A stretch of DNA of 64,000 nt from the NCBI GenBank assembly GCA_963854835.1, contig OY978525.1, positions 75,059,628 through 75,123,627 on the forward strand. The letters run 5' to 3'. A program made the translations under genes and the position numbers. Within the stretch, counting starts at the first letter, position 1, and the number at the start of each line of letters is the position of its first letter. The notes under the pieces were generated by a model that ran no database searches, was not told the DNA's origin, and saw only the letters and a program-made list of their open reading frames with translations. Positions 42,542-52,397 of the stretch are shown piece after piece. The stretch comes from Megamerina dolium. Taxonomy: Eukaryota; Arthropoda; Insecta; Diptera; Megamerinidae.

Positions 42542-43652
42542 GGGGTGCGACGCAGCTCCTGGCGTGGGGCTAGTGGCAGATTCTGCAAGAAAGAAGCCAT
42601 TAGGGCGGGAGGTGGTCCCGCGCCAGGAACCACTAAATGTGTGTCAACTCAATATTCACCACAGCAAAGCAGCATCAGCAATGATGGTGCGGAGATTCGA
42701 TGAGGATGAGCTTGACATTGCACTAGTTCAGGAGCCCTGGATCCTTCATGGAAGAATCAAAGGCCTATCTGCACAGAAGACCACTTTGTTTTATCCACAA
42801 TCAGAGGGGAAGTTGAGGACATGCATTTTAGTTAGACATGGGATACGCGTGATTCTAATGTCTAACTTGTGCTCACCGGATCTCACAGTAGTGAGAATAG
42901 GTGACGGTGCGGGATCATTTATGATCGCATCAACATACCTTCCATACGATTCTCCAGACGAACCACCTTCGAGAGAGGTGGAAGCTCTATTGAGATTCTG
43001 TGATGGTAAGGGGGTTGGTCTGATCTTAGGCTGCGATGCCAATGCGCACAGTTCTGTGTGGGGCAGCAGCAATGAAAACTATAGAGGAGAGTGTCTACTC
43101 GAATTTATAGAAAGATTTGGTCTACAAGTTGCCAATAAGGGAACAGAACCGACCATTGCCGACGCATGTCGTTGCGAGGCCATTGATGTTACCCTGACGA
43201 ATGTCAAAATGTTGGATAGGATTTTGGATTGGAGGGTTGTGGATAGACTAACCATATCGGACCACAGGGCCATTCAATTTGTGGTTACGTCCGATAAAAG
43301 ACATAGGAACGACTGTAGAATGGTAAGGATACAAAAACAAACGGATTGTACAAGGTACTGCGAAGTTCTTGAGGAATTATTGCCAAGGAGGTTTAAGAGA
43401 CCTAGAACAACTGCAGATGTTGAGTATCAGGTGAGGGCTATCAGCTCAGCCATGATCAAAGCATTTGAAGCTTCACGTCCCCTGACGGTGGTGGACGAAG
43501 GAGATCCCACTCCATGTTGGAATGGGGAACTGGAATCCATGAAAAAGGAGACAAGGAAGGCTTTTAATCGTCACATGAGAGGGGACCCCAACGTATGGGA
43601 CGACTACAAGTCAAAGAGAAGGGAGCTGAAGAAGGTGCAGAAGCTCTGGTAG
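42531..43652 (+). pseudogene. LOA-1 ORF2, endonuclease part
   Basis: Likely start ATG at 42531 (ATGCAGTATGA), overlapping the last 11 nt of ORF1. EN motifs: NVCQLNIHHSKAA, DIALVQEPWI, ASTYLPYDSP, LILGCDANAHSSVWGSSN, IDVTLTNVKM, ISDHRAIQF. Then pre-RT linker with PCWNGELESMKKETRKAFN. It ends at 43652 through a deletion that removed the RT entry (compare LOA-2 53509-53875). Confidence 0.8.
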
Positions 43653-43786
43653 ACAGGCTTCTGGGAATATTTACTACTTGCCTGGCTACAGGATATATCC
43701 CGACTCAATGGAGAGAGACTAAGGTTGTCTTTCTTCCAAAGCCGGGAAAAAGGGACTACTCAGGCGCTAAATCTTTCCGGCCGGTT

Positions 43787-43799
43787 AGCTTGACCTCCT
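43787..43799. repeat. Left target-site duplication of RTE copy D
   Basis: AGCTTGACCTCCT, repeated at 45351-45363; in LOA-2 this sequence occurs once (about 54028). Confidence 0.92.
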
Positions 43800-45350
43800 G
43801 CTTACTTACTTATGTGGCCATAACAACCGAATATCGATTTAGGCCGAAAATAATGTGCTTTGCTAGCCAACTCTGTTTTTCACTAGCTGGCGCCAGTTAG
43901 AAATTCCCAGCGCCGTCAGGTTCTCCAGTACTTGGTCTTTCCACCTGATGTTTGGTCTTCCTCTTCTGCGTCGTCCTCCAGCGGGTTCCGAATATATCAC
44001 CTTCTTAGCTGGAGCGTGTTCTTTCATTCGCTCGACATGACCTAGCCAGCGCAGCCGCTGGATTTTGATGCGCTTTACTATGTAAATATCGGCATACAGC
44101 TCGTACAGCTCATGATTGTACCTTATTCGGTACTCGCCACCAACGCAAATAGGTCCAAAGATCTTGCGTAGGACTTTTCTCTCGAAAACTCCACGCATTC
44201 GCTCATCCGAGATGGAAATTGTCCAGGCTTCAGCGCCATATGTTAGGACAGGCATGATGAGAGACTTGTAGAGTGTAGTTTTCGTTCTTCGAGAGAGGGC
44301 TCGACTTCTCAATTGCTTACTCAGCCCAAAGTAACACCTGTTAGCAAGAGTTATCCTACGCATGATCTCCAAGCTGATGTCATTACTGCTGTTAGTGCTG
44401 GTTCCAAGATAGACAAAGTCCCTTACTACTTCAAAAGCGTAGTTGTCAACAGTGACGTGCTGTCCAAGACGCCGGGACTCTTTGTTTGTTGACACTAGAT
44501 ACTTCGTCTTGCCCTCGTTCACCGTAAGACCCATCCGAGGCGACTCTCTTTCCAACTCTGAGAATGCTGCATTGACTGCTCGCTTGTTCATGCCGATTAT
44601 GTTAATATCGTCGGCATACGCTAACAGCATGACACTTTTGTTGAAGATAGTGCCATTATGTCGTAGATCAGCAGCTCGTATTATTTTCTCCATAATAAGA
44701 TTGAAGAAGTCGCACGATAACGAATCACCTTGTCTGAAACCCCGTTCGGTATTAAACGGTGCGGAGAGGTCCTTCCCAATTTTCACTGCACAACGGGAGT
44801 TATGCAGTGTCATTCTACAAAGTCGAATGAGCTTTGCAAGAATACCGAACTCAGACATTGTTGCATAGAGGTAATCCCTTACCGGACTGTCGAAAGCGGC
44901 TTTATAATCAACAAATAGGTGGTGTGTGTCGATCTGTTTTTCTTGGGTCTTCTCCAGGATTTGGCGCAGTGTGAAAATCTAGTCGATGGTGGATTTACCA
45001 GGTCTGAAGCCACACTGATAAGATCCAATCAGGTTGCTGAGCATAGGCTTCAACCTTTCACACATTACGCTTGATAGAACCTTGTATGCGATGCTCAGGA
45101 GACTTATTCCACGGTAGTTGGCGCAAATTGTGGGGTCTCCTTTTTTATGTACAGGACAAAGAACACTGAGCCTCCAATCATCAGGCATGCTTTCATCCGA
45201 CCATATTCTGCTTATGAGCTGGTGCATGCGGGTGAGCAGCTCATCGCCTCCGGTCTTAAACAACTCGGCAGGCAGGCCATCAGCACCTGCAGCTTTGCTG
45301 TTCTTCAGCCTTAAAATGGCCGTTTCAACCTCATCATAGTCGGGTGGTGG
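43800..45350 (-). mobile_element. RTE-like LINE, copy D, 5'-truncated
   Basis: 1.55 kb in minus orientation. The tetranucleotide tail (GCTTACTTACTT on plus) is at the left. The right edge starts inside the ORF at PPPDYDEVETAILRLK, so reverse transcription stopped early. It is flanked by a perfect 13-bp duplication within LOA-1 ORF2. Confidence 0.93.
43863..45350 (-). pseudogene. RT fragment of RTE copy D
   Basis: One frame from the truncated 5' end to 43863, with a TAG at 44976-44978 (CAG in other copies, before the FTLRQILEKTQ region) and an early stop at 43863-43865 that removes the last ~5 residues. RT boxes AAGADGLPAELFK, CGFRPGKSTID and GFRQGDSLSCDFF are intact; LLAYADDINIIG is the catalytic box. 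Lacks the whole endonuclease. Confidence 0.9.
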
Positions 45351-45363
45351 AGCTTGACCTCCT
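45351..45363. repeat. Right target-site duplication of RTE copy D
   Basis: AGCTTGACCTCCT, identical to 43787-43799. Confidence 0.92.
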
Positions 45364-47296
45364 TTCTGCTTAAATGTATGGAAGGAGTACTGGCGGACTA
45401 CATGGAAAGGACAACGCTTCTGACAAAACCACTGAGCAGGTGTCAGCACGCGTACAGAGCTGGCAAATCCACTGAAACGGCCCTGTACGACCTCGTTCGC
45501 GTAGCGGAGAGGGAACTGTCTTGTGGAGGGATATCTAGGTCTACTTTTATGGATATAGAAGGTGCCTTCGATAAGATTGGTTTCGATAAGCTAAGGATGG
45601 CCCTTGCTACTCGTGAAGTCAGCCCAACCATTATAAGGTGGGTGGACAGCATGCTGAGGAAAAGGGCAATAAACTGTCAAAATGGGAGTTACAGACTCAG
45701 AGGTAGGGTAGTAAAAGGGTGTCCACAGGGGGGAGTATTATCGCCCATCCTTTGTCACGGTCGATTCCCTACTTCAGCTTCTGGGCTCAAAAGGCATACA
45801 CACCGTCGGGTATGCAGATGACATAGCGGTAACGGTGAGCGGTAAGTTCCTGGACACTATTTATGATACCATGAGAGGTGCACTCAAAATGGTTGAAGGA
45901 TGGTGCACGGAACAAGGTCTCTCTGTAAATGCTAGTAAGTCGGAAACAGTACTCTTTACTAAAAGGAGGACTGGACTAACAATAGACCCTCTTAGGCTTT
46001 TTGGATCGAACATCAACGTCTCCAAGGAAGTAAAGTATCTAGGTGTCGTCCTGGATAAAAAGCTGACTTGGAATAGTCACGTCGATAACAAGATCCAGAA
46101 GGGCAAGCGGGTATTGCATCAGTGTAAGAGAGTCTTCGGTCTCATGTGTTACTTCCAGAGCAGCGCACTGGATCTACACAACGATGGTCAGGCCCTTAAT
46201 AACATATGCTGCTGTGGTCTGGTGGCCTAAGGTCACCCAAAAGACCGCGAAAAGCAAGTTAGATAGGGTACAAAGAATGGCTTGTATTGGGATTACCGGA
46301 GCTATCCGGACGACCCCAGTAGAAGCATTGGAAGTCTTTCTCGGGCTGCTGCCGTTGGACTTGCATATTATGAAGTCAGCGGCATTAACAGCATTACGTC
46401 TGAAGACAACCAATAATTGGTATGGATTCGGCACAGAGATGTGGAACAGGGGCATCCTGTCACTGCTATATAGCAGTGTAAAGGAGGCGCAAATGCCAAT
46501 GGAGGGAATGGGTAGGCTGAAGATGACTGAAAAGTCACCCAGAACACTCATTGAAGACGGCCTCACACATGATGTATGTGAGGAAAATGACATCAGTATT
46601 TTTACAGATGGTTCATTAATGGATGGCAGAGCGGGTGCTGGAATCTTCTCTAAAGAGTTGGGACTGGCATGCAATCTGAATCTGGGAAGATACGTATCGG
46701 TCTATCAAGCAGAAATGCTAGGTCTAATGCATGGGCTACACCATCTACTGGATGGAAAGGTGCAAGGTAAGAAAATCTTGCTAGCACTCGATAACCAGGC
46801 GGTGGTCAGGCGGCTGCAACAACCTACGGTATCTTCTAAGTTGGCGCTCGAATGTGTTCAGAAACTTAATGGGTGTGCTCGTAGTAATGCGATTACTCTT
46901 ATGTGGGTGAAGGGACACATTGGTATAGAACAGAATGAAGCTGCAGACTCCTTGGCTAGACAAGGATCTGAAGCTGAATTTTATGGACCGGAACCAGTAG
47001 TTGCTCTCAGCAGCGGGACGGTGAAGGCAAAGGTCGAAGAGTGGATAAAAAAACTTCATCTCACGAGATGGGAGAACTTATCTACTTGTAGACAGGCAAG
47101 GCTTCGTTGAGGCTATTAAAGGGCAGTGAATAGGGGAGGGCTCTCAGTCTAGGACGAATGACTCTAAGCTGGTTGACTGCATTAATAACTGGGCATGGCA
47201 ATTTCAGGTACCACCTCAGCAAGATGGGTCTTGTTGATGGGGAGGATGCTGATATTTGCAGATTATGGGCAGAGACAGCGGCGCACATAGTGTGCC
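45364..47296 (+). pseudogene. LOA-1 ORF2, RT and RNase H parts
   Basis: Continues LOA-1 after RTE-D: FLLKCMEGVLADYMERT, CQHAYRAGKSTETALYDLV, FMDIEGAFDKIGFDKL, KGCPQGGVLSPIL, then a 5-nt loss shifts frame before the YADDIA box (45808-45830). RT thumb VKYLGVVLDKKLTW. RNase H in another frame: ISIFTDGSLMDGRAGAGIFS, YQAEMLGLMHGL, LALDNQAVVRRL, MWVKGHIGIEQNEAADSLAR. A stop at 47108 shared with LOA-2 precedes the C-terminal ITGHGNFRYHLSKMGL segment. Inactive. Confidence 0.82.
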
Positions 47297-48345
47297 AGAA
47301 AAAGAGCATATGCGGGAAGCTCTACCTTTTTGCTTCAATTTGAAGAAATCTGCTGCTGAATCGCATCGAATGCTTGTGGAGACAGTGCGCTATCGGAAAC
47401 CACTTGCAGAGACTGGTTTCGTCGGTTTAAGAAGGCTATTTTGACTTGAGTGACAAGAAGAGTGAAAATAGACCCAGAAAAGTTGAGGACCATGATTTGC
47501 AGGTTCTTCTGGATGAGGACGACACCCAAATGCAAAAAATGCTTGCCGAACAGTTAGGTGTTACTCAACAAGCCATTTCCATATATTTACGAGCCATGGG
47601 GAAGGTTCAAAAATTTGGAAAATGGGTACCCCATGAATTGAACGATAGGCAGATAGAGCGATGCCAAAACACATGTGAAATCTTGTTTGCTAGACAAAAA
47701 AGAAAGTCGTTCCTGCATTTTGTGGTGGCTTGCGATGAAAAGTGGATATACTTTAAGAATCCTACACGCAAAAAATCGTGGGTCGATCCCGGCCAACCAG
47801 CAACTTCTTCTCCAAGACCAAATCGCTTTGGACGCAAGACGATGCTGTGCGTTTGATGGGATCAGCAGAGTGTAATCTACTACAAGGTGTTGAAACCTGG
47901 TGAAACTGTCAATGCTCACCGCTACCACCAACAACTACTGAAATTGCGCCTTGCTTTGGTTGAAAAAGGGCCTGGTTATGAACAAAGACATGAGAAGCTG
48001 ATTTTTCTCCACGACAACGCCCCATCGCACACGTCAAAACTGGTCCAAAACTACTTGGACATACTCAATTGCGAAGTGCTACCTCATCCCTCTTATGTAC
48101 CAGACCTGGTCCCTTCTGACTATCACCTGTTTTCGTCACGCGTCACGCGCTCGCCGAAGAGTACTTCGATTCATATGAAGACGTCGGAAAATGGCTTGAC
48201 GAGTGGTTTGCCTCGAGGAGGATTTGGAATGAGGAATTCTTTTGGCATGGTATACATAAATCGCCCGAGAGATGGGAAAAATGTATAGCTAGTGAGGGCA
48301 AATACATTGAATAAATTAATTTTTGGCTTTCTATGAAAAAAAGCG
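47297..48345 (+). pseudogene. DD34D mariner transposase, truncated at both ends and frameshifted
   Basis: Plus-strand mariner lacking the first ~195 bp, by comparison with the deleted copy at 36158-36596. An ~10-nt loss near 47383 and a 1-nt loss near 47430 break the HTH. The main frame (47446-47856) has VEDHDLQVLLDEDD, TQQAISIYLRAMGKVQKFGKWVPHEL and VVACDEKWIYFKNPTRKKSW (first Asp). After another shift: KLIFLHDNAPSHTSKLVQ (second Asp), YVPDLVPSDYHLF (third Asp), then shifted WLDEWFASR and [14 protein letters not shown]. No terminal repeat remains: the left side is LOA-1, the right side (TA)n. Confidence 0.82.
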
Positions 48346-48361
48346 TGTTTTTACCGAAAAA

Positions 48362-48632
<271 letters not shown>

Positions 48633-49937
48633 AAGGGTTATCCATTTTGCGGTTTCAAGAGTAAATGTAAATAAAGCACATATAAAATATTTTTTATCAT
48701 GATATTTATTTTTTATTATAAAGTTTGAACGTTGACATTATGTGTGAAATACTACATCATTTAAATGACCACCACGCGAATTGTTGCAAGCATCGATTCT
48801 TTTGAGGTAATTTTGGACCACTTTTTGACACATATTGGGCGGTATCTCAGCCATAACGTGACGAATGTTGGTTTTTAGGTGATCAAGACTTAAAGGTTTA
48901 TCTGCATAAACACGGTCTTTCGCGTAGCCCCACAAAAAAAAGTCAAGCGGTGTCAAATCGGATGATCTTGGTGGCCACTTGATATCGCCACGACGAGAAA
49001 TTACGTGGCCAGAAAATTTCTCTTGCAATAAAGCCATATTCGCTCGAGTTGTGTGGCATGTGGCACCGTCTTGTTGAAACCACATATTCTCTAAGTCGTA
49101 TTCTTCAATAGCAGGCAAAAAAAAGTCGGTTATCATATGACCATAACGCTCCGAATTGACGGTAACAGTCGTTCCATCGTCGTTTTCGAAGAAGTAAGGT
49201 CCAATCACACCTCCGGACCAAAGAGCGCACCAAGCAGTGACTTTTTGTGGATGTAATGGCCTCTCTTCAATTACTTGAGGATTCTCAGAACCCCAAATAC
49301 GACAATTTTGTTTGTTAACATACCCACCGAGTGAGAAATGTGCTTCGTCGCTGAAGAAAATTTTGCTCGAAAAATCGCCGTCCACCGTCTGTTGTTCAAG
49401 CACCCATTCGACGTATCTACGACGTTGTGAATGGTCAGCTGGCTTCAGTTGTTGTGCGAGCTGGATTTTATATGGATGTAGGTGTAGATCCAAATGCAAA
49501 ATACGCCATAATGTGCCGTAAGACAGTCCTAATTCCTGAGAACAACGAGGAATCGACACATTCGGGTCTTCGGCAACACTTTCACTTACAGCAGCGATAT
49601 TTTCGGTAGTACGAGCGAAACGATGATGCACAGGCCTTACAATATCTGTAACCGATCCAGTCTCTTCATATTTCTTCACAATTTTGCCAATTGCTTGCGT
49701 AGTTGGACGATTATGTAAACCATAATCTCCTCTTAAAGCACGATATGTGGCTGTGGCAGAATCACCATTTTTGTAGTAGGTTTTTACAATTTTAATGCGT
49801 TGTGCGATAGTTAAGCGATCCATTTTCGCAAATGTCAGACTTTGAACTGAAAAAGAAAGAAATTGTTTTAACAACTCAGTTTGACAGATGTCGAATTCTA
49901 GCCCTATACTTTTGAAACCGCGAAATGGATAACCCTT
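48633..49937 (-). mobile_element. rosa-like (DD41D) Tc1/mariner transposon, apparently complete
   Basis: 1305 bp bounded by TA (48631-48632 and 49938-49939). The terminal inverted repeats start AAGGGTTATCCATTTTGCGG (left) and AAGGGTTATCCATTTCGCGG (right, reverse complement) and stay matched for ~30 bp with two mismatches. One uninterrupted transposase ORF lies inside. All features of an autonomous element are present. Confidence 0.92.
48738..49823 (-). CDS. DD41D mariner-family transposase (rosa-like)
   Basis: 361 codons from ATG at 49823 (MDRLTIAQRIKIVKTYYKNG); a Met 17 codons upstream (49874) is possible, but the family-like N-terminus begins at the second. Residues ~1-110: two helix-turn-helix units (TIAQRIKIVKTYY ... 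SIPRCSQELGLSYGTLWRIL) for TIR binding. Catalytic triad: Asp in KIFFSDEAHFSLGGYVNKQN, Asp in MWFQQDGATCHTT, and Asp in SSDLTPLDFFLWG. I count 41 residues between the second and third, hence DD41D. The C-terminus includes VRNYLKRIDAC-like VVQNYLKRIDACNN. Cuts and pastes DNA at TA. No lesion seen, so it may be functional. The rosa subfamily was first described in tephritid flies. Confidence 0.92.
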   Translation of the reverse strand: MDRLTIAQRIKIVKTYYKNGDSATATYRALRGDYGLHNRPTTQAIGKIVKKYEETGSVTDIVRPVHHRFARTTENIAAVSESVAEDPNVSIPRCSQELGLSYGTLWRILHLDLHLHPYKIQLAQQLKPADHSQRRRYVEWVLEQQTVDGDFSSKIFFSDEAHFSLGGYVNKQNCRIWGSENPQVIEERPLHPQKVTAWCALWSGGVIGPYFFENDDGTTVTVNSERYGHMITDFFLPAIEEYDLENMWFQQDGATCHTTRANMALLQEKFSGHVISRRGDIKWPPRSSDLTPLDFFLWGYAKDRVYADKPLSLDHLKTNIRHVMAEIPPNMCQKVVQNYLKRIDACNNSRGGHLNDVVFHT

Positions 49938-49939
49938 TA

Positions 49940-50407
49940 CCTACATAAAAAATTCAACGTGGAAATAATATGTGAATAGTCACAAAAAGTGAGGCCCAAT
50001 ATGCATTTTGTTCTTAAAATTAAGTTACTCAAAATGGTTCAATGGATACATTTAATGTTTCAAAAAATGCAAAGAAAACTGTGGCATATGTATGTGAATG
50101 TTTGCTATTGCATGTACATGAATAGTAAATTTTACTCAGGGAAGTATTTCGGTATATGTGCAGGATAGCACATTCTGAGAAAAAAATTATTACCAATTGC
50201 TTCGTATAAAGCTACAGAAAAATTTTCGGCAGATACGCCTACAGATTGTTTGGTTGGACGTCAAACTTAAATTTTCAAATAAAAATTATTCAATATTCTC
50301 GCAATTTTTTTTACAATATTAGTATCACAATAAAGGTAATAGTTTTGTATTCATATTAAAATATAAATTATTTAGTTTTTTTAAAAGGTCGGCAAAATCC
50401 TCCACTG
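49940..50407. other. AT-rich spacer
   Basis: No ORF, repeat or RNA gene recognised between the rosa-like element and LOA-2. Confidence 0.5.
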
Positions 50408-50574
50408 AACCCGCCTCGAGGGTGCCGACTGGAAATAGATACCACAGTTTAGTCTGTACGATGTCAGGCGGTATCTAGCAAAGATAAGGGTAAGTTGGTG
50501 AGTGTTTGTTACTCTTCAATAGTACAGCATTCGGTAACGTACTCTTATCATGGTCGGAGGTGAGGGGCTGGATT

Positions 50575-50598
50575 AAGGTGTTAAGCGATCCGTGCCGA
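50575..50598 (+). promoter_or_regulatory. Conserved LOA 5'UTR motif (LOA-2)
   Basis: Identical to the LOA-1 motif at 40683-40706 (AAGGTGTTAAGCGATCCGTG, CCGA). Confidence 0.5.
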
Positions 50599-50794
50599 AA
50601 ATCAGCCTGGCTGGGGGCCCCTTTTTCAAATAGCCCAGTCGCTAACGTGAGCTAACGGATACCTGGCGCCCTCCGTAATAATTAGCCTTACCTGCGTACT
50701 GCGAATCTCTGCGCAGGCGGACATTTATTTCTTCGCAACTCGTGGGAACAAGATTGATTCTAAAAACCCAAAAACTGGATCTGGGGTTCCGGGG

Positions 50795-52397
50795 GTGTTA
50801 ACGGGAGGAACGGCGGACAATAAGGCTTCATCAGAGGCCGAGCTGTTAGCTGCACCACTCGTTCCCACCTCTGGAACTCGGAACGAAATTCCTGCAATGG
50901 CGGACAGCACTGCCTCATACGAAGTAGTGCTGGTAGCCACGGCGGGAAAAGTAGTGGAGGGGATGGCGGAAAATGAGGCTTCCATAGAAGCCGAGCTTTT
51001 AGCCAGCCCAAAATCAATGGCAGCATCTGTTGCGGCGGACGGAACGGGTCTCGGAAGACCTAAGCCGGCGGCTGCGACGGTGTTGAATAAAGAGGACGGT
51101 GTCACCAGGTCGGCAGGGAAGCCGGTTTGGAGGCAGCGTAAAACATCTGGCCGAACATCTGATGGTGTGGACGAAGACGATCCTAGTGGAGCAGAATCGT
51201 TAGCTTTATCAGGTGTAAGCGAAGAGGACGGAGTCTCAAGAGCAGAGCGAATCCTGTTGAAGAAACGGGAGAAGCAGAAGCGAAAGAGACAACGTAAAAA
51301 GGCCATGAAGTCGTCGGAGAAGACCATTGAGCAGCTCTCGGGCCAACTCAGTGGACTTCTGCAAGATGAGTCGACCTTGGAGGTGGAGAACTCGGGGAAC
51401 AGGTTCAGGGGCAATAGCTCCGGAACCACTTTGAAAAGTTCAACGCCTGAGGAGCCTCATCCGAAGACGACGGAGGGGCCAATTGAGGTAGATGCTGGGA
51501 AGGATGGACAACCGTCTTTTGAGAAGGTTGATAATTCTTCCACGCAGACACCAAAAGGGGCAAATGCTCGGAGAGATGGACGGCCAATTATAAAGGCCGT
51601 CAGTCGCTCCGAAAGGGGCTCGAGGCCCAAGCCTAACACGGGTAGAGTAGCTCTGGGAACGACGGGACAGGGAAATCCGACGTCGGGAGGTGATGAGCGG
51701 GGTGGACAATCTGGAAAGATTGTTAACCCAGCGGACTCACAGTCCTCGCATGCTGCACCTGGGCCGAGCGGTCTTAGCAGAACGCCTAAACGTCGGGCTG
51801 AACAGGCAAAGGGCGAGCCCGAGGAAGACTTACGCTCAAGTAGCGGAAGCTGACCTCGTTATGGGAGTCATGGACTTGTCACTAGAGGGGCGTCTGGAGG
51901 ATACTCATCTGAGTACCTTCAAGGTATCTTTGTTGGATGCCATGGAGTCCCTTGAAGACGATGTGAATGACATTGGATTTGTCAGCAGGGCAAGGGTGGA
52001 GAGCGGATTGATTGTACTAAGGTTCAAAAATCAGCTATCCAAGCAATGGCTGTGCAAGACAGTGGAGCACCTAACCGGTTTGTGGGAGGCTGCAAAGCTC
52101 AAATGTGACAGCCTAACTGCCTTGTCGACAAAGAGGAAGATGGTGATTGTTGCTCATGGCAATGCTGTGGCCAGCGACATCATCCTCAGAAGGCTGCAGC
52201 GCCAGAACGTCTGTGTGAAGGACACTTCCAAATGGAGTGTTATCTGCACAGAGGAGTTTGGCGAGGCAGAAAGGGCAGATGTCGTACTCACCGTGCTGTG
52301 TCCTAAGGAGGACGCGGAGGCCGTCAGGATCGCAGGGGGGAGACTCAACTGCGGTCTTGAACAGGCCGTCGTTAAATTCCAGAAGGATGCAGTATGA
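50795..52397 (+). pseudogene. LOA-2 ORF1 (gag-like) in two overlapping frames
   Basis: Same organisation as LOA-1: an Ala/Glu-rich, Lys-rich N-terminal frame ending at 51853 and a globular C-terminal frame (RKTYAQVAEADLVMGV ... VVKFQKDAV) ending at 52395-52397. The two overlap without a common frame. From 51712 onward the DNA is identical to LOA-1. No ATG is available at the frame-1 start (the open frame begins before a GTG). Confidence 0.7.

Larger units (their letters stand above)
40518..47296 (+). mobile_element. LOA-like LINE copy LOA-1, interrupted and 3'-truncated
   Basis: Same 5' end as LOA-2 (AACCCGCCTCGAGGGTGCCG), ~400-bp 5'UTR, ORF1, ORF2. Relative to LOA-2 it has lost ~365 bp of ORF2 before the RT (junction near 43633), carries RTE copy D at 43800-45350, and has further small deletions near 45755, 46150 and 47263. 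It breaks off at 47296 within the C-terminal knuckle, where mariner sequence begins. Confidence 0.88.
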
